Assembly: GCA_016201195.1 (NCBI GenBank)
Contig: JACQDI010000629.1
Span: 1-10,506 of the forward strand
DNA length: 10,506 nucleotides
Source: Acidobacteriota bacterium
GTDB lineage: Bacteria; Acidobacteriota; Terriglobia; Bryobacterales; JACQDG01
Direction of reading: 5' to 3'
The notes beneath the pieces were generated by a model. The model worked only from the letters and a program-made list of their open reading frames with translations. It was not told where the DNA came from and did not search any database. A program made the position numbers and the translations under genes. Positions 1-6,579 of the stretch are shown here, piece after piece. Numbering within the stretch: position 1 is the stretch's first letter; each line of letters starts with the position of its first letter.

Positions 1-188
1 ACCATACCAACGCCACCGGCTCCCGGATCTGGGAGTTGCTCGAGCAAGGGCGATCGCTGGCTGAAATCATAGAGATTCTGCAGAGCGAGTACGGCGCGCC
101 GGCTGATCAGTTGCACCAGGAAACCGAAGCGTTCGTGGAACAATTGTCTGCAGAGAAAATGATCCACCGGCAGGGAGAGGGGTCGTGA
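1..188 (+). CDS. PqqD-like RiPP recognition element protein (lasso B1), 3' part only
   Basis: This is the C-terminal part of a gene cut by the left window edge; codons are in phase from base 3 and end at the TGA at 186-188. The roughly 61 visible residues begin with a segment of the form N-A-T-G-S-R-I-W-E-L-L, then a helix rich in E and I, then a Glu-rich last helix. This is the usual winged-helix end of PqqD-family proteins (x-x-x-I-W-x-L-L, then 'S-L-A-E-I'). In lasso systems, stand-alone PqqD proteins (B1) bind the precursor's leader and deliver it to the peptidase and cyclase. Its stop codon overlaps the GTG start of the cyclase gene by 4 bp (GTGA), so the two are translationally coupled. 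A paralogous PqqD gene lies at the right edge. The family call is fairly sure; the lasso role rests on the neighbours. Confidence 0.85.
   Translation, partial: HTNATGSRIWELLEQGRSLAEIIEILQSEYGAPADQLHQETEAFVEQLSAEKMIHRQGEGS
173..177 (+). promoter_or_regulatory. Ribosome binding site of the cyclase gene
   Basis: GGGAG lies 7 nt before the GTG at 185, inside the end of the PqqD gene. It decides the unusual GTG start, for which no nearby in-frame ATG competes. Confidence 0.6.
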
Positions 189-2071
189 CGTCAACCGACA
201 CCCTGGTGACCCGGGAGGCTTGGCTGGGAAGGGTCCGCTCCGGCTCCGGGTTTTTGGACGCCGAGCGACAGATGGGCGACCGGCTGGAGTCAGGCGCAGC
301 CGTCTTCTCGGTTCCCGAGTCCGACCAAGCGGCCAGGAAAACCACCGTGGTGCGGCGTCGGGGACAAATCTGTATCTTTACGGGGCACTTGTTCAACCGC
401 CGGGAATTGTCCGAGGAGCTGGTCCGGCAGGGGGAGTACCCGAAGGATGCTTCCGATTCCGCCGCCGAGCTGGTCCTGGAAGGCTACCGCCAGTGGGGCG
501 CAGAGGTATTGGCCAGGCTGGAAGGCGTGTTCGTGCTCGCCCTCTGGGACCAGCGAGCAGAAACCCTACTCGCTGCCCGCGATCCCATGGGCTTGCATCC
601 GTTCTACTACGCGCTGGCGGGCCGGGAGCTGGTCTTCTCCTGGGACGCGGAGACTGTCCGCCGTCATCCCGGCGTGCCCAGGGAACTAGATCGAATCGTC
701 CTGGCTGAATACCTGATGAACCGATGGATGAGCCAGGAGGAAACCGCCTTCCAAGGCGTGCGCCGTTTGCCGCCCGCCCACGGGTTGAGCTTTCACCGGG
801 GCCGGCTACAAGTATTTCGGTACTGGGATCCGGCGCCGCTCGGCCAGGGACTCCGATGGGTTACCCGGGAGGAAATAAGCCGGTTTCCGGAGTTACTTCG
901 GAAGGCCGTGGAACGGACGATGGAATGCGGGCGCACCGGGATTCTCCTCAGCGGCGGACTCGACTCGATCGGTGTGGCCGCCATGGCCTCCGAGATTGCC
1001 TCCGAGCGCCAATGGCCGGCTCCGCGAGCCTTATCGGTGATCTTTTCGGGTGAGTTCTCGGAGGAACCGGTCCAACGGCGCGTGGCGGAAGCGCTGGGCT
1101 TTCCACAGACTTTCGTCGACATGCGAGATTACCGGAGCGGACGCGGGTTGCTCGGTCGCTTGGTGGACTGCACCGCGGGGTATCCGTGGCCTCCGTTGAA
1201 CGTGTTCTCACCCGCCTACTCGGATCTGCTGAGGCGGGCCCGGTCGCAAGGGTGCGAGGTGGTTCTCACCGGCGAGGGCGGTGACGAGTGGCTCACCGTA
1301 GGCCCGGATTACGCCGCCGACCTGATCCGATCGGGCCGCTGGAGGGAGCTGGCCCGCCTGGCGCGCACCGTGTTGCGGAGCTGGAACTTGCCTGTGCTAC
1401 CCGCCTTGAGAAACTTGCTGTGGACTCATGGGTTGCGGACCTTGGCCCGGAGCTGGATCTGGCGCCGGGCGCCATGGCTGGCCCTGCGCCGCCGGCGGCA
1501 GTTGATTCAGCAGGCCATCCCTGCCTGGCTGGCGCCGGATCCCGCGCTGCGGCGAGAGCTGGTGGAGAGGTTTGAAGGATGGGGCCGGCCGGGTGATGGT
1601 GACAGTTTCTACGTGACCGCCACCCGCGAGTACCTTTCGCACCCGCTGATCTCCATCGCCGCAGAAGAGAACTTCTATCGCGATACCATGGCCGGTATTA
1701 CGACCATGCATCCTTACCTGGATCGACAGTTGGTCGATTTCCTGCTGCGGACCCCACCGGAGCTGCTCAACAGCGGCGACCGATCCAAAGCCCCAGTGCG
1801 CCAGACCCTGGCAGAGAGATTCCCGCAGTTGGGGTTTGAGAAACAGAGAAAAGTGAAGGCCTCGAAATTCAATGAAGAGATATACCGCCGGGAGGGGCCT
1901 GGTTTGTGGCAGGAACTGGGCCAGGCGCGGCTGATGGCGGAGCTGGGCATTGTGGAACTGGCTGCATTCCATGAGATGCTGGAGACCTGTCTGCGGTCGG
2001 ATCACTTGACTCTCGTCCACCGCTTTTGGCATGCTGCCGGCACGGAGGCGTGGGTTAGGTGCCACATTTAA
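185..2071 (+). CDS. Asparagine-synthetase-like lasso peptide cyclase (McjC/LarC-type C protein)
   Basis: A 628-residue protein of the asparagine synthetase B superfamily, at the usual length for lasso macrolactam synthetases. The N-terminal part (about residues 60-165) is a glutaminase-fold domain with recognisable blocks (GHLFNRREL at 67-75, ARDPMGLHPFYYA at 131-143). It lacks the Cys that must follow the initiator Met in a working class II glutaminase, as is known for lasso cyclases. The synthetase domain has the ATP-pyrophosphatase loop SGGLDS at 256-261 and the TGEGGDE block at 362-368, with HPYLDRQLVDF further on. The expected reaction is adenylation of an Asp/Glu side chain followed by attack of the core peptide's N-terminal amine. 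The GTG start at 185 is supported by a GGGAG at 173-177 and by the 4-bp overlap with the PqqD gene. The precursor gene follows after 87 bp. A plain amide-forming AsnB is less likely given the missing Cys and the context. Confidence 0.9.
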   Translation: MTSTDTLVTREAWLGRVRSGSGFLDAERQMGDRLESGAAVFSVPESDQAARKTTVVRRRGQICIFTGHLFNRRELSEELVRQGEYPKDASDSAAELVLEGYRQWGAEVLARLEGVFVLALWDQRAETLLAARDPMGLHPFYYALAGRELVFSWDAETVRRHPGVPRELDRIVLAEYLMNRWMSQEETAFQGVRRLPPAHGLSFHRGRLQVFRYWDPAPLGQGLRWVTREEISRFPELLRKAVERTMECGRTGILLSGGLDSIGVAAMASEIASERQWPAPRALSVIFSGEFSEEPVQRRVAEALGFPQTFVDMRDYRSGRGLLGRLVDCTAGYPWPPLNVFSPAYSDLLRRARSQGCEVVLTGEGGDEWLTVGPDYAADLIRSGRWRELARLARTVLRSWNLPVLPALRNLLWTHGLRTLARSWIWRRAPWLALRRRRQLIQQAIPAWLAPDPALRRELVERFEGWGRPGDGDSFYVTATREYLSHPLISIAAEENFYRDTMAGITTMHPYLDRQLVDFLLRTPPELLNSGDRSKAPVRQTLAERFPQLGFEKQRKVKASKFNEEIYRREGPGLWQELGQARLMAELGIVELAAFHEMLETCLRSDHLTLVHRFWHAAGTEAWVRCHI

Positions 2072-2083
2072 TAAGATGAGATG

Positions 2084-2112
2084 TTGACCCATAATCAGTC
2101 TTATAGTACGCT
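2084..2112 (+). promoter_or_regulatory. Candidate promoter of the precursor peptide gene
   Basis: The 87-bp gap between cyclase and precursor is markedly more AT-rich than its surroundings. It contains TTGACC (2084-2089), a good -35, with TACGCT at 2107-2112 after 17 bp. A better -10 hexamer, TATAGT at 2102-2107, overlaps this but would leave a spacer of only 12 bp from TTGACC. The same hexamer TATAGT occurs in the promoter before the nucleotidyltransferase-B2 gene. A separate promoter here would let the precursor be made in excess of the enzymes, as RiPP clusters often do. No clear terminator hairpin is seen in the gap. Confidence 0.4.
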
Positions 2113-2147
2113 GGTGGTTCTGGTATCTGTCAGTCGTTGGCTGAGTT

Positions 2148-2153
2148 AGGAGA
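2148..2153 (+). promoter_or_regulatory. Ribosome binding site of the precursor peptide gene
   Basis: AGGAGA lies 5 nt before the ATG at 2159. It is the strongest Shine-Dalgarno sequence in the window and is the main evidence that the short reading frame behind it is a real gene. Confidence 0.75.
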
Positions 2154-2158
2154 CTTCT

Positions 2159-2326
2159 ATGGATGAGAACCGAGCTGGGACGCCGGCCTCCGGCAAGCGT
2201 GAGTGGGTTACTCCGAGGCTGTTGTGGGACGGCGACTTGCGTGATCTCGTGCTAGGCGGCATTGGAAAGCTAAGCACCACTGGCGGCGACACGGGCGACA
2301 GCCGCAAACCACCCGGCGGAGGGTAA
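2159..2326 (+). CDS. Putative lasso-type RiPP precursor peptide, 55 aa
   Basis: A short gene (ATG 2159, TAA 2324-2326) that I read directly from the sequence. It lies between the cyclase and the kinase, where a lasso precursor is expected. The leader half has W16, P19, L21 and G25, matching the spacing of the known lasso leader motif Y-x-x-P-x-L-x-x-x-G-x5-T-x-G, with Trp for Tyr and Val31 for the Thr. That register would put cleavage after L32 and make Gly33 the first core residue, as canonical. The core is then 23 residues: GGIGKLSTTGG, then D44-T-G-D47, then SRKPPGGG. Its first acid is at core position 12, outside the 7-9 known for lasso rings. A core starting at Gly36 would instead give a nine-residue ring through D44. 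The C-terminus is three glycines. The precursor role is strongly suggested; the core boundary and product type are open. Confidence 0.8.
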   Translation: MDENRAGTPASGKREWVTPRLLWDGDLRDLVLGGIGKLSTTGGDTGDSRKPPGGG

Positions 2327-2337
2327 GAAAGCGGCCC

Positions 2338-2342
2338 GGGAG
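2338..2342 (+). promoter_or_regulatory. Ribosome binding site of the kinase gene
   Basis: GGGAG lies 5 nt before the GTG at 2348 and fixes this non-ATG start. Confidence 0.6.
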
Positions 2343-2347
2343 ATGTA

Positions 2348-3283
2348 GTGCACCCGCACCAGGAGGATGCCGGGGAAAGGGAGCGTAACCGGCAGCCTAG
2401 AGCTTCGGTGGGGTTGCTTAGGCTGTCCCTGGGGGAGTGGTGTTTTCGGTTCCCAGGGGACATTGCTTCTCATCCGGGGTTCGAAACGTGGCTTGATCCC
2501 CTGGGGCGGGAGTACGGATTCGGCGTCCCGCGGGGGGAGGAGTACTGGCTCCGGGTTCACCGCGTAGGCGCTTTTGTGGTCCGGTGTAGCTATCGGGAGG
2601 CCGTGGGTTTCCCAGACGCCGGCGTGAACCAGGTTGCTTTTCGCGAAGCATTCTTCCACGGCGTGGCCCCCTGGTTGCTGCAACGCAGAGAGTGGGACTG
2701 CCTGCATGGAAGTGCGGTCCTGACCTGGGGCGAGGTGATGGCGTTTTGCGGGCCGGCGCATCGCGGCAAATCCACACTGGCGCGGGCCTGGGTCGATCGC
2801 GGCGCCATACCGTACGCGGACGATGCGGCGCCCTTTCTGGTGCAAGACGGTGTCGCGCGGAGCGCGCGGCTCCCACAGAGAATCAGCCTGCGAGAACCGG
2901 CCGCGTCCTATTTTCCGAACGTTCCAGCGCCGGAATACGATTTGCTGCCGGGTGGTGAGATCTGGTACGATCTGGAACCAACGCTGCGGCCCCTGCGCTC
3001 GGTTTACTGGTTAGAGCCCATGACTCAGGCCGCGGAGAGCGCGGTAACGGTTCTGGCGAGAATCCCGCCGGTGGAGGCCCTGCCGCTGCTGCTCAGCGCA
3101 GCCCACTGCATGTCCTGGAAAGACCCTGGTTGCAACCGGAAGATGGTTCTCAACTACCTCTCTCTGGTTCGCCTGACGCCGGTTTTCCGGCTTTCGTTTG
3201 TTTCTGATCTCCACAGGCTCCCCACCGTGATCGATCGCCTGGAGCGACATCAGGAGCAGTTGCCCGGCGGCCGTGAGAGCTGA
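2348..3283 (+). CDS. HPr kinase/phosphorylase-like P-loop kinase of the lasso cluster
   Basis: A 311-residue protein. It has a Walker A loop of form G-x4-G-K-S-T at residues 135-143 (GPAHRGKST), preceded by a His-Gly-Ser (120-122) and a beta strand, and an acidic YADD at 156-159 that can serve as the Walker B/metal site. This arrangement (HGS, P-loop, then D-D) is that of HprK-like proteins found in many RiPP and exosortase-type clusters. Related kinases of paeninodin-type lasso clusters phosphorylate the C-terminal Ser of the precursor. The GTG start at 2348 is backed by GGGAG at 2338-2342, 5 nt upstream; the only ATG close by (2343) meets an immediate stop. It begins 21 bp after the precursor and overlaps the next gene by 11 bp, so it is in the same operon. 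The substrate is unknown: the adjacent precursor ends in Gly-Gly-Gly, not Ser, with Ser48 the nearest hydroxyl to its end. Confidence 0.75.
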   Translation: MHPHQEDAGERERNRQPRASVGLLRLSLGEWCFRFPGDIASHPGFETWLDPLGREYGFGVPRGEEYWLRVHRVGAFVVRCSYREAVGFPDAGVNQVAFREAFFHGVAPWLLQRREWDCLHGSAVLTWGEVMAFCGPAHRGKSTLARAWVDRGAIPYADDAAPFLVQDGVARSARLPQRISLREPAASYFPNVPAPEYDLLPGGEIWYDLEPTLRPLRSVYWLEPMTQAAESAVTVLARIPPVEALPLLLSAAHCMSWKDPGCNRKMVLNYLSLVRLTPVFRLSFVSDLHRLPTVIDRLERHQEQLPGGRES

Positions 3284-4766
3284 CGAACCCCCGAGGTCGA
3301 GGCGCGATAGCTTTCTGCTCTATGCGGTGTGGGCATTCTGGTCGGCCGGGCTCCTGGCTTACTCCCAAACCGCAGCCTGGTACGGGGACGAGGAATACCA
3401 CCTCCTGGCTTCGCAGTTGATCAATGGGGGGCGGAAACCCTTTGTGGATTTCTTCTATAACCACCCGCCCCTTTACATCTACTGGAACGCCGGGTGGATG
3501 AAGCTGTTCGGCGAGAGCTGGCGTAGCGCGCATGCGTTATCGGCGCTGGCGACCGGCGCCGGCCTCCTGCTGGCGGCGCGCTTTGTTTTCACCCGGCTGC
3601 CCGCACCAGCCTGGCGGCTGGCCGGTGGCATCGCGGCGGCCCTGCTCGCGGGCCTGCATTTCAAGTTGATTCAGTTCGGAACGATCAGCCAGGCCTACGG
3701 GTTGTGTCTGTTTCTGATGGTCGGGTCGTTTCGCCTGACCACCGCCGCCGCGCATCGCGAAGGAGCGACCGCGGCGCTGTGGGCCGGCCTGTGCGCCGGA
3801 GCGGCGGCTGCCTCCTCGCTGTTGTCCGCGCCGGTAGCGCCTATTCTGTTGCTGTGGATGCTCCGGCACAACCGTGCCGGCCACCGGCTCCGGAAATGCG
3901 CTTGGTTCCTGCTGGGGGTGTCGGTCCCCTTTCTTCCCTTGGCCTGGCTGGCCACGCAGGCGCCTGGCCAAGTGCGGTTCGGCCTTTTCGAATTCCACCT
4001 GTTTCATCGCGCGCCGAGCTATCGGGCCTCCGCGCGCTGGAACCTCCGCGTGTTAACCGGGTGGCTGCACTCCATCCAAGGGCTGCTGCTGGCGTTGCTG
4101 GCGGCCACGGGGTTGCGGTTCCTGGCCCATCGGAACGAGTGGGCCTCCCGGGGCCGGGAGGAGTTCGAGTTGTGTGCCTGGCTGACTCTTGGACTGGGCG
4201 TATTCCTCGCCGTCCCGTACCCAACGCATGGCCAGTACTTCATTTTACTGCTCCCGTTTGTGGGGATTCTGGCCGCTTTGGGGCTGTATGAAATTGGTTC
4301 CGGGATCCGGAAGCTGCCTCGGCCGGCATGGTTGGTGCTGCCGGCGGTTGGGTTGTTCGCGGCAGGATTGGTGAAACCGGCGCTGGAATTGCGTCCGGAG
4401 TACACGTTTCGTTGGCAGCGCATGGAGCGCATCGCCCGAGAAGTGAACCGCGTCACGCCCAAAGGTGGACTGGTGTGGGCCGACGAGGGCATCTATTTTG
4501 CAGCGCGGCGTGTGCCCCCGAGCGGCCTGGAAAACTCCTTCTCCCACGACTTGCGCATTCCTCCGGACCAGGTCGCCATCTTGCGCGTCGTGCCGCGCTC
4601 CCGTCTGTACGAATGGGTCGCCGGCGGACGGTTTGACACTGTCTCCTCTTGTTGGGGCTTCGATCCCCAACAGGATTCGCTGGGCTTGCTCCGCGTTTAC
4701 GCCCGCCACCTGGAACTGGATAATTGCCACGTGTTTTGGGACCAACGTCATCTGGACAGCCGGTAG
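3273..4766 (+). CDS. GT39-type polytopic membrane glycosyltransferase-like protein
   Basis: A 497-residue, very hydrophobic protein with about ten predicted membrane segments. The first is at about residues 14-33, and the last 120 residues form a soluble-looking domain. Just after the first segment comes a G-D-E-E pattern (D39 E40 E41), then FFYNHPPLY at 60-68. These are the acidic first loop and the H-P-P-L-Y stretch seen in GT-C enzymes of the PMT/ArnT (GT39) type, which move sugars from polyprenyl-phosphate carriers on the outer face of the membrane. The GTG start at 3273 overlaps the kinase gene by 11 bp; no strong Shine-Dalgarno is seen, so translational coupling is likely. Its 3' end overlaps the inverted gene by 19 bp. 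The gene at 7128 is its paralogue. The acceptor is unknown; modification of the RiPP or an envelope polymer are both possible. Confidence 0.7.
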   Translation: MRADEPPRSRRDSFLLYAVWAFWSAGLLAYSQTAAWYGDEEYHLLASQLINGGRKPFVDFFYNHPPLYIYWNAGWMKLFGESWRSAHALSALATGAGLLLAARFVFTRLPAPAWRLAGGIAAALLAGLHFKLIQFGTISQAYGLCLFLMVGSFRLTTAAAHREGATAALWAGLCAGAAAASSLLSAPVAPILLLWMLRHNRAGHRLRKCAWFLLGVSVPFLPLAWLATQAPGQVRFGLFEFHLFHRAPSYRASARWNLRVLTGWLHSIQGLLLALLAATGLRFLAHRNEWASRGREEFELCAWLTLGLGVFLAVPYPTHGQYFILLLPFVGILAALGLYEIGSGIRKLPRPAWLVLPAVGLFAAGLVKPALELRPEYTFRWQRMERIAREVNRVTPKGGLVWADEGIYFAARRVPPSGLENSFSHDLRIPPDQVAILRVVPRSRLYEWVAGGRFDTVSSCWGFDPQQDSLGLLRVYARHLELDNCHVFWDQRHLDSR

Positions 4767-6481
4767 GCGTGATATTTCGTGTTCGCCAGCCTTTGCCAGC
4801 CGGCGGTGGAGACGTAGGGCGGCGGTTGTGCGACGATCACCTTTGCTCCCAGGCTCGCAAAGATCTGAAACACTCGAGATTGGACGGATGCATCGGCCTC
4901 CCAAAAATCGCGCCCGTTCTTGGGAGGAATCTCGGCGATCACCTGGGTACGGGCCAGTCGAGCCCAAGCGGCGTCCAGTCCCAACCCGATGGAGGCCACC
5001 TTGTCCCCTGGTCGAACCCCGAGCCGGCTCAGACCACCCGCCATCCGCAAAGCGGTCCCGGCATAGGCATAGCGGTCTTGTTCCAAGACTTGACGGGTGG
5101 AACCAGCAATACTATAAGCAATAAAGAAGACTGCGATGACGGTTGCCCCCCGGCTCAACCGCCGCGATTCCGGCGAGCGTGGGAGTCGGACGCTGGCAAG
5201 AAGCCCCATCCACAGCAACACCAGGAAGGGCCCGATGTACCTCCCCTCTACATGAACCAATGAATACATGCCCAGCGCCGCCAGAGCCGGAATCAGCAAA
5301 GCCCACTGTCCGGCAATGTCTTGCAGAACCAGGCGCCGCCTTTGGCCCAGGAAGAAGAGCATGGAAATGCAGGCAACCAGGGCAGCCTGCGAACGAAAGA
5401 ACAAGCCCCCGTACAGTCTGAGGTGACTCCACAAAACGGCGAGCTGCTCTTTCCACAAGAAGTAGGGAGTCAGGCCTTCATACCAGTAGGAAGGATCGTA
5501 GAGAGGCGGATAGGTTCCGCCAATCGGGCTCGCAAACTCATAAATGGCAGGCTTGTCGAAGATCTTTCTGGTGGGATGCCGGGGGACGCCGCTGCTGGGA
5601 GGCTGCCCCTGCCAATGGATGTAGGGCTCGGTGCCGTTGACATGCCATGCCTGATTCAGCTTGCCGGCATCCCCGATGGTCAGGCGTCCTTTGGCTTTGG
5701 ACAGCGCATAGAGGAATGGCCCCGCCACCGCCAGAAACACCAGCAACGCAAGCAGGAAGCGGGGCGCGGCCCGCCGGAGATTGCTTTCCGAAAACAGGCT
5801 GACCCCGAGAAAGATGAAAGCCAGCGGGAACATGGACACTTTGGCCAGATAGGCCAACCCGAGGGCCGCCCCCAATGCGAAAGAGGTGAGCCAACCTCCA
5901 GAGCCCGTGCGAATCGCCAGGATCAAGCCGCCCGCCAGATACACCAGAGCGGCGACGCACATATCCGGGGTCACGGCTTCCAACGTGATCAGCTCGAGAG
6001 ACGACCATAAGAACAGGGAAAAACCAAGCGCCGGCCAGGCCCATGCGGCCAGACCCCTCCAGGAGCCGGCAGCCGCGGCTATCTGAAGGCGATGATGCGC
6101 CATGAAGCGATTCAAAAAGAAATGAAAGCACCTTGCCGCCACCAGGAAAACGAGGAAATTCACCAGATGGGCGACCGGGAATTCCCAGGCTGGTGTGGGC
6201 TTGAGAAGCAGCAGAGCCAGACCCAGCAGCCAGGAGTAGAAAGGACTCCAACTGGCATTGAGGGCCATGTGCCAATCGCCCCGCCAGTAGGCTTCGCCCA
6301 TATCGAGGTAGGACACCCCATCGGTCCACATCACCTGGCGGCTGAACCAGGCGTGAGCCGCTCCCAGGAGAACCGTCGCGGCCCAAAAGACCACTTTCAG
6401 CTCCTTCGCTTGGCGGCTTCCGCGAAGGTTGTCCCCCGGCTGGCGCGGGTCCCGCTGAACGGCTACCGAAGTGTCGTGCAT
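4748..6481 (-). CDS. Polytopic GT-C-type membrane protein (ArnT/PMT-like), inverted
   Basis: A 577-residue membrane protein on the minus strand. I choose the ATG at 6481-6479: GGAAGAG lies about 6 nt before it, and it leaves a short charged N-terminus before the first membrane segment (about residues 29-47). The frame is open upstream to 6688, but that part runs antisense to the GT39 fragment and reads as unlikely protein. After the first segment comes WTDGVSYLDM (52-61) with D54 and D60, then a W-S-P-F-Y-S-W stretch. This is the pattern of a large family of unassigned integral membrane proteins resembling GT39 enzymes. Near the C-terminal third is VHVEGRYIGPFL, also typical. The last 130 residues are a soluble domain. 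It does not closely resemble the other GT39 paralogues here. It converges on and overlaps the gene at 3273, and its transcription opposes the rest of the locus. Substrate unknown. Confidence 0.7.
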   Translation of the reverse strand: MHDTSVAVQRDPRQPGDNLRGSRQAKELKVVFWAATVLLGAAHAWFSRQVMWTDGVSYLDMGEAYWRGDWHMALNASWSPFYSWLLGLALLLLKPTPAWEFPVAHLVNFLVFLVAARCFHFFLNRFMAHHRLQIAAAAGSWRGLAAWAWPALGFSLFLWSSLELITLEAVTPDMCVAALVYLAGGLILAIRTGSGGWLTSFALGAALGLAYLAKVSMFPLAFIFLGVSLFSESNLRRAAPRFLLALLVFLAVAGPFLYALSKAKGRLTIGDAGKLNQAWHVNGTEPYIHWQGQPPSSGVPRHPTRKIFDKPAIYEFASPIGGTYPPLYDPSYWYEGLTPYFLWKEQLAVLWSHLRLYGGLFFRSQAALVACISMLFFLGQRRRLVLQDIAGQWALLIPALAALGMYSLVHVEGRYIGPFLVLLWMGLLASVRLPRSPESRRLSRGATVIAVFFIAYSIAGSTRQVLEQDRYAYAGTALRMAGGLSRLGVRPGDKVASIGLGLDAAWARLARTQVIAEIPPKNGRDFWEADASVQSRVFQIFASLGAKVIVAQPPPYVSTAGWQRLANTKYHAYRLSR

Positions 6482-6487
6482 GTGGGC

Positions 6488-6506
6488 TCTTCCGTCGTCA
6501 GGAAGA
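6488..6506. repeat. Short inverted repeat carrying both ribosome binding sites
   Basis: TCTTCC at 6488-6493 and GGAAGA at 6501-6506 are perfect 6-bp arms around a 7-nt loop. The plus-strand arm is the Shine-Dalgarno of the fragment's ATG at 6514, and the other arm read on the minus strand is the Shine-Dalgarno of the ATG at 6481. In each transcript the site would sit in the 3' arm of the hairpin. It could equally be chance. Confidence 0.35.
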
Positions 6507-6579
6507 CAACGCCATGCCTCATAAGGTACCATGTCTCGGGGCTGCGGGGAGGGCAGGCTACAACCGATGGAAGGGGTCG

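Noticed and set aside
1397..2092. Long minus-strand open frame opposite the cyclase gene.
   Set aside because: It is a shadow of the GC-rich cyclase frame: no recognisable domain, no good start site, unlikely composition.
2270..2845. Minus-strand open frame covering the precursor and the start of the kinase.
   Set aside because: It is low-complexity and has no recognisable domain, while the plus strand has two ribosome sites and a P-loop in register.
5321..6010. Plus-strand open frames opposite the inverted membrane gene.
   Set aside because: They are mirror frames of a hydrophobic protein (rich in Gln, Glu and Arg) and lack ribosome sites and motifs.
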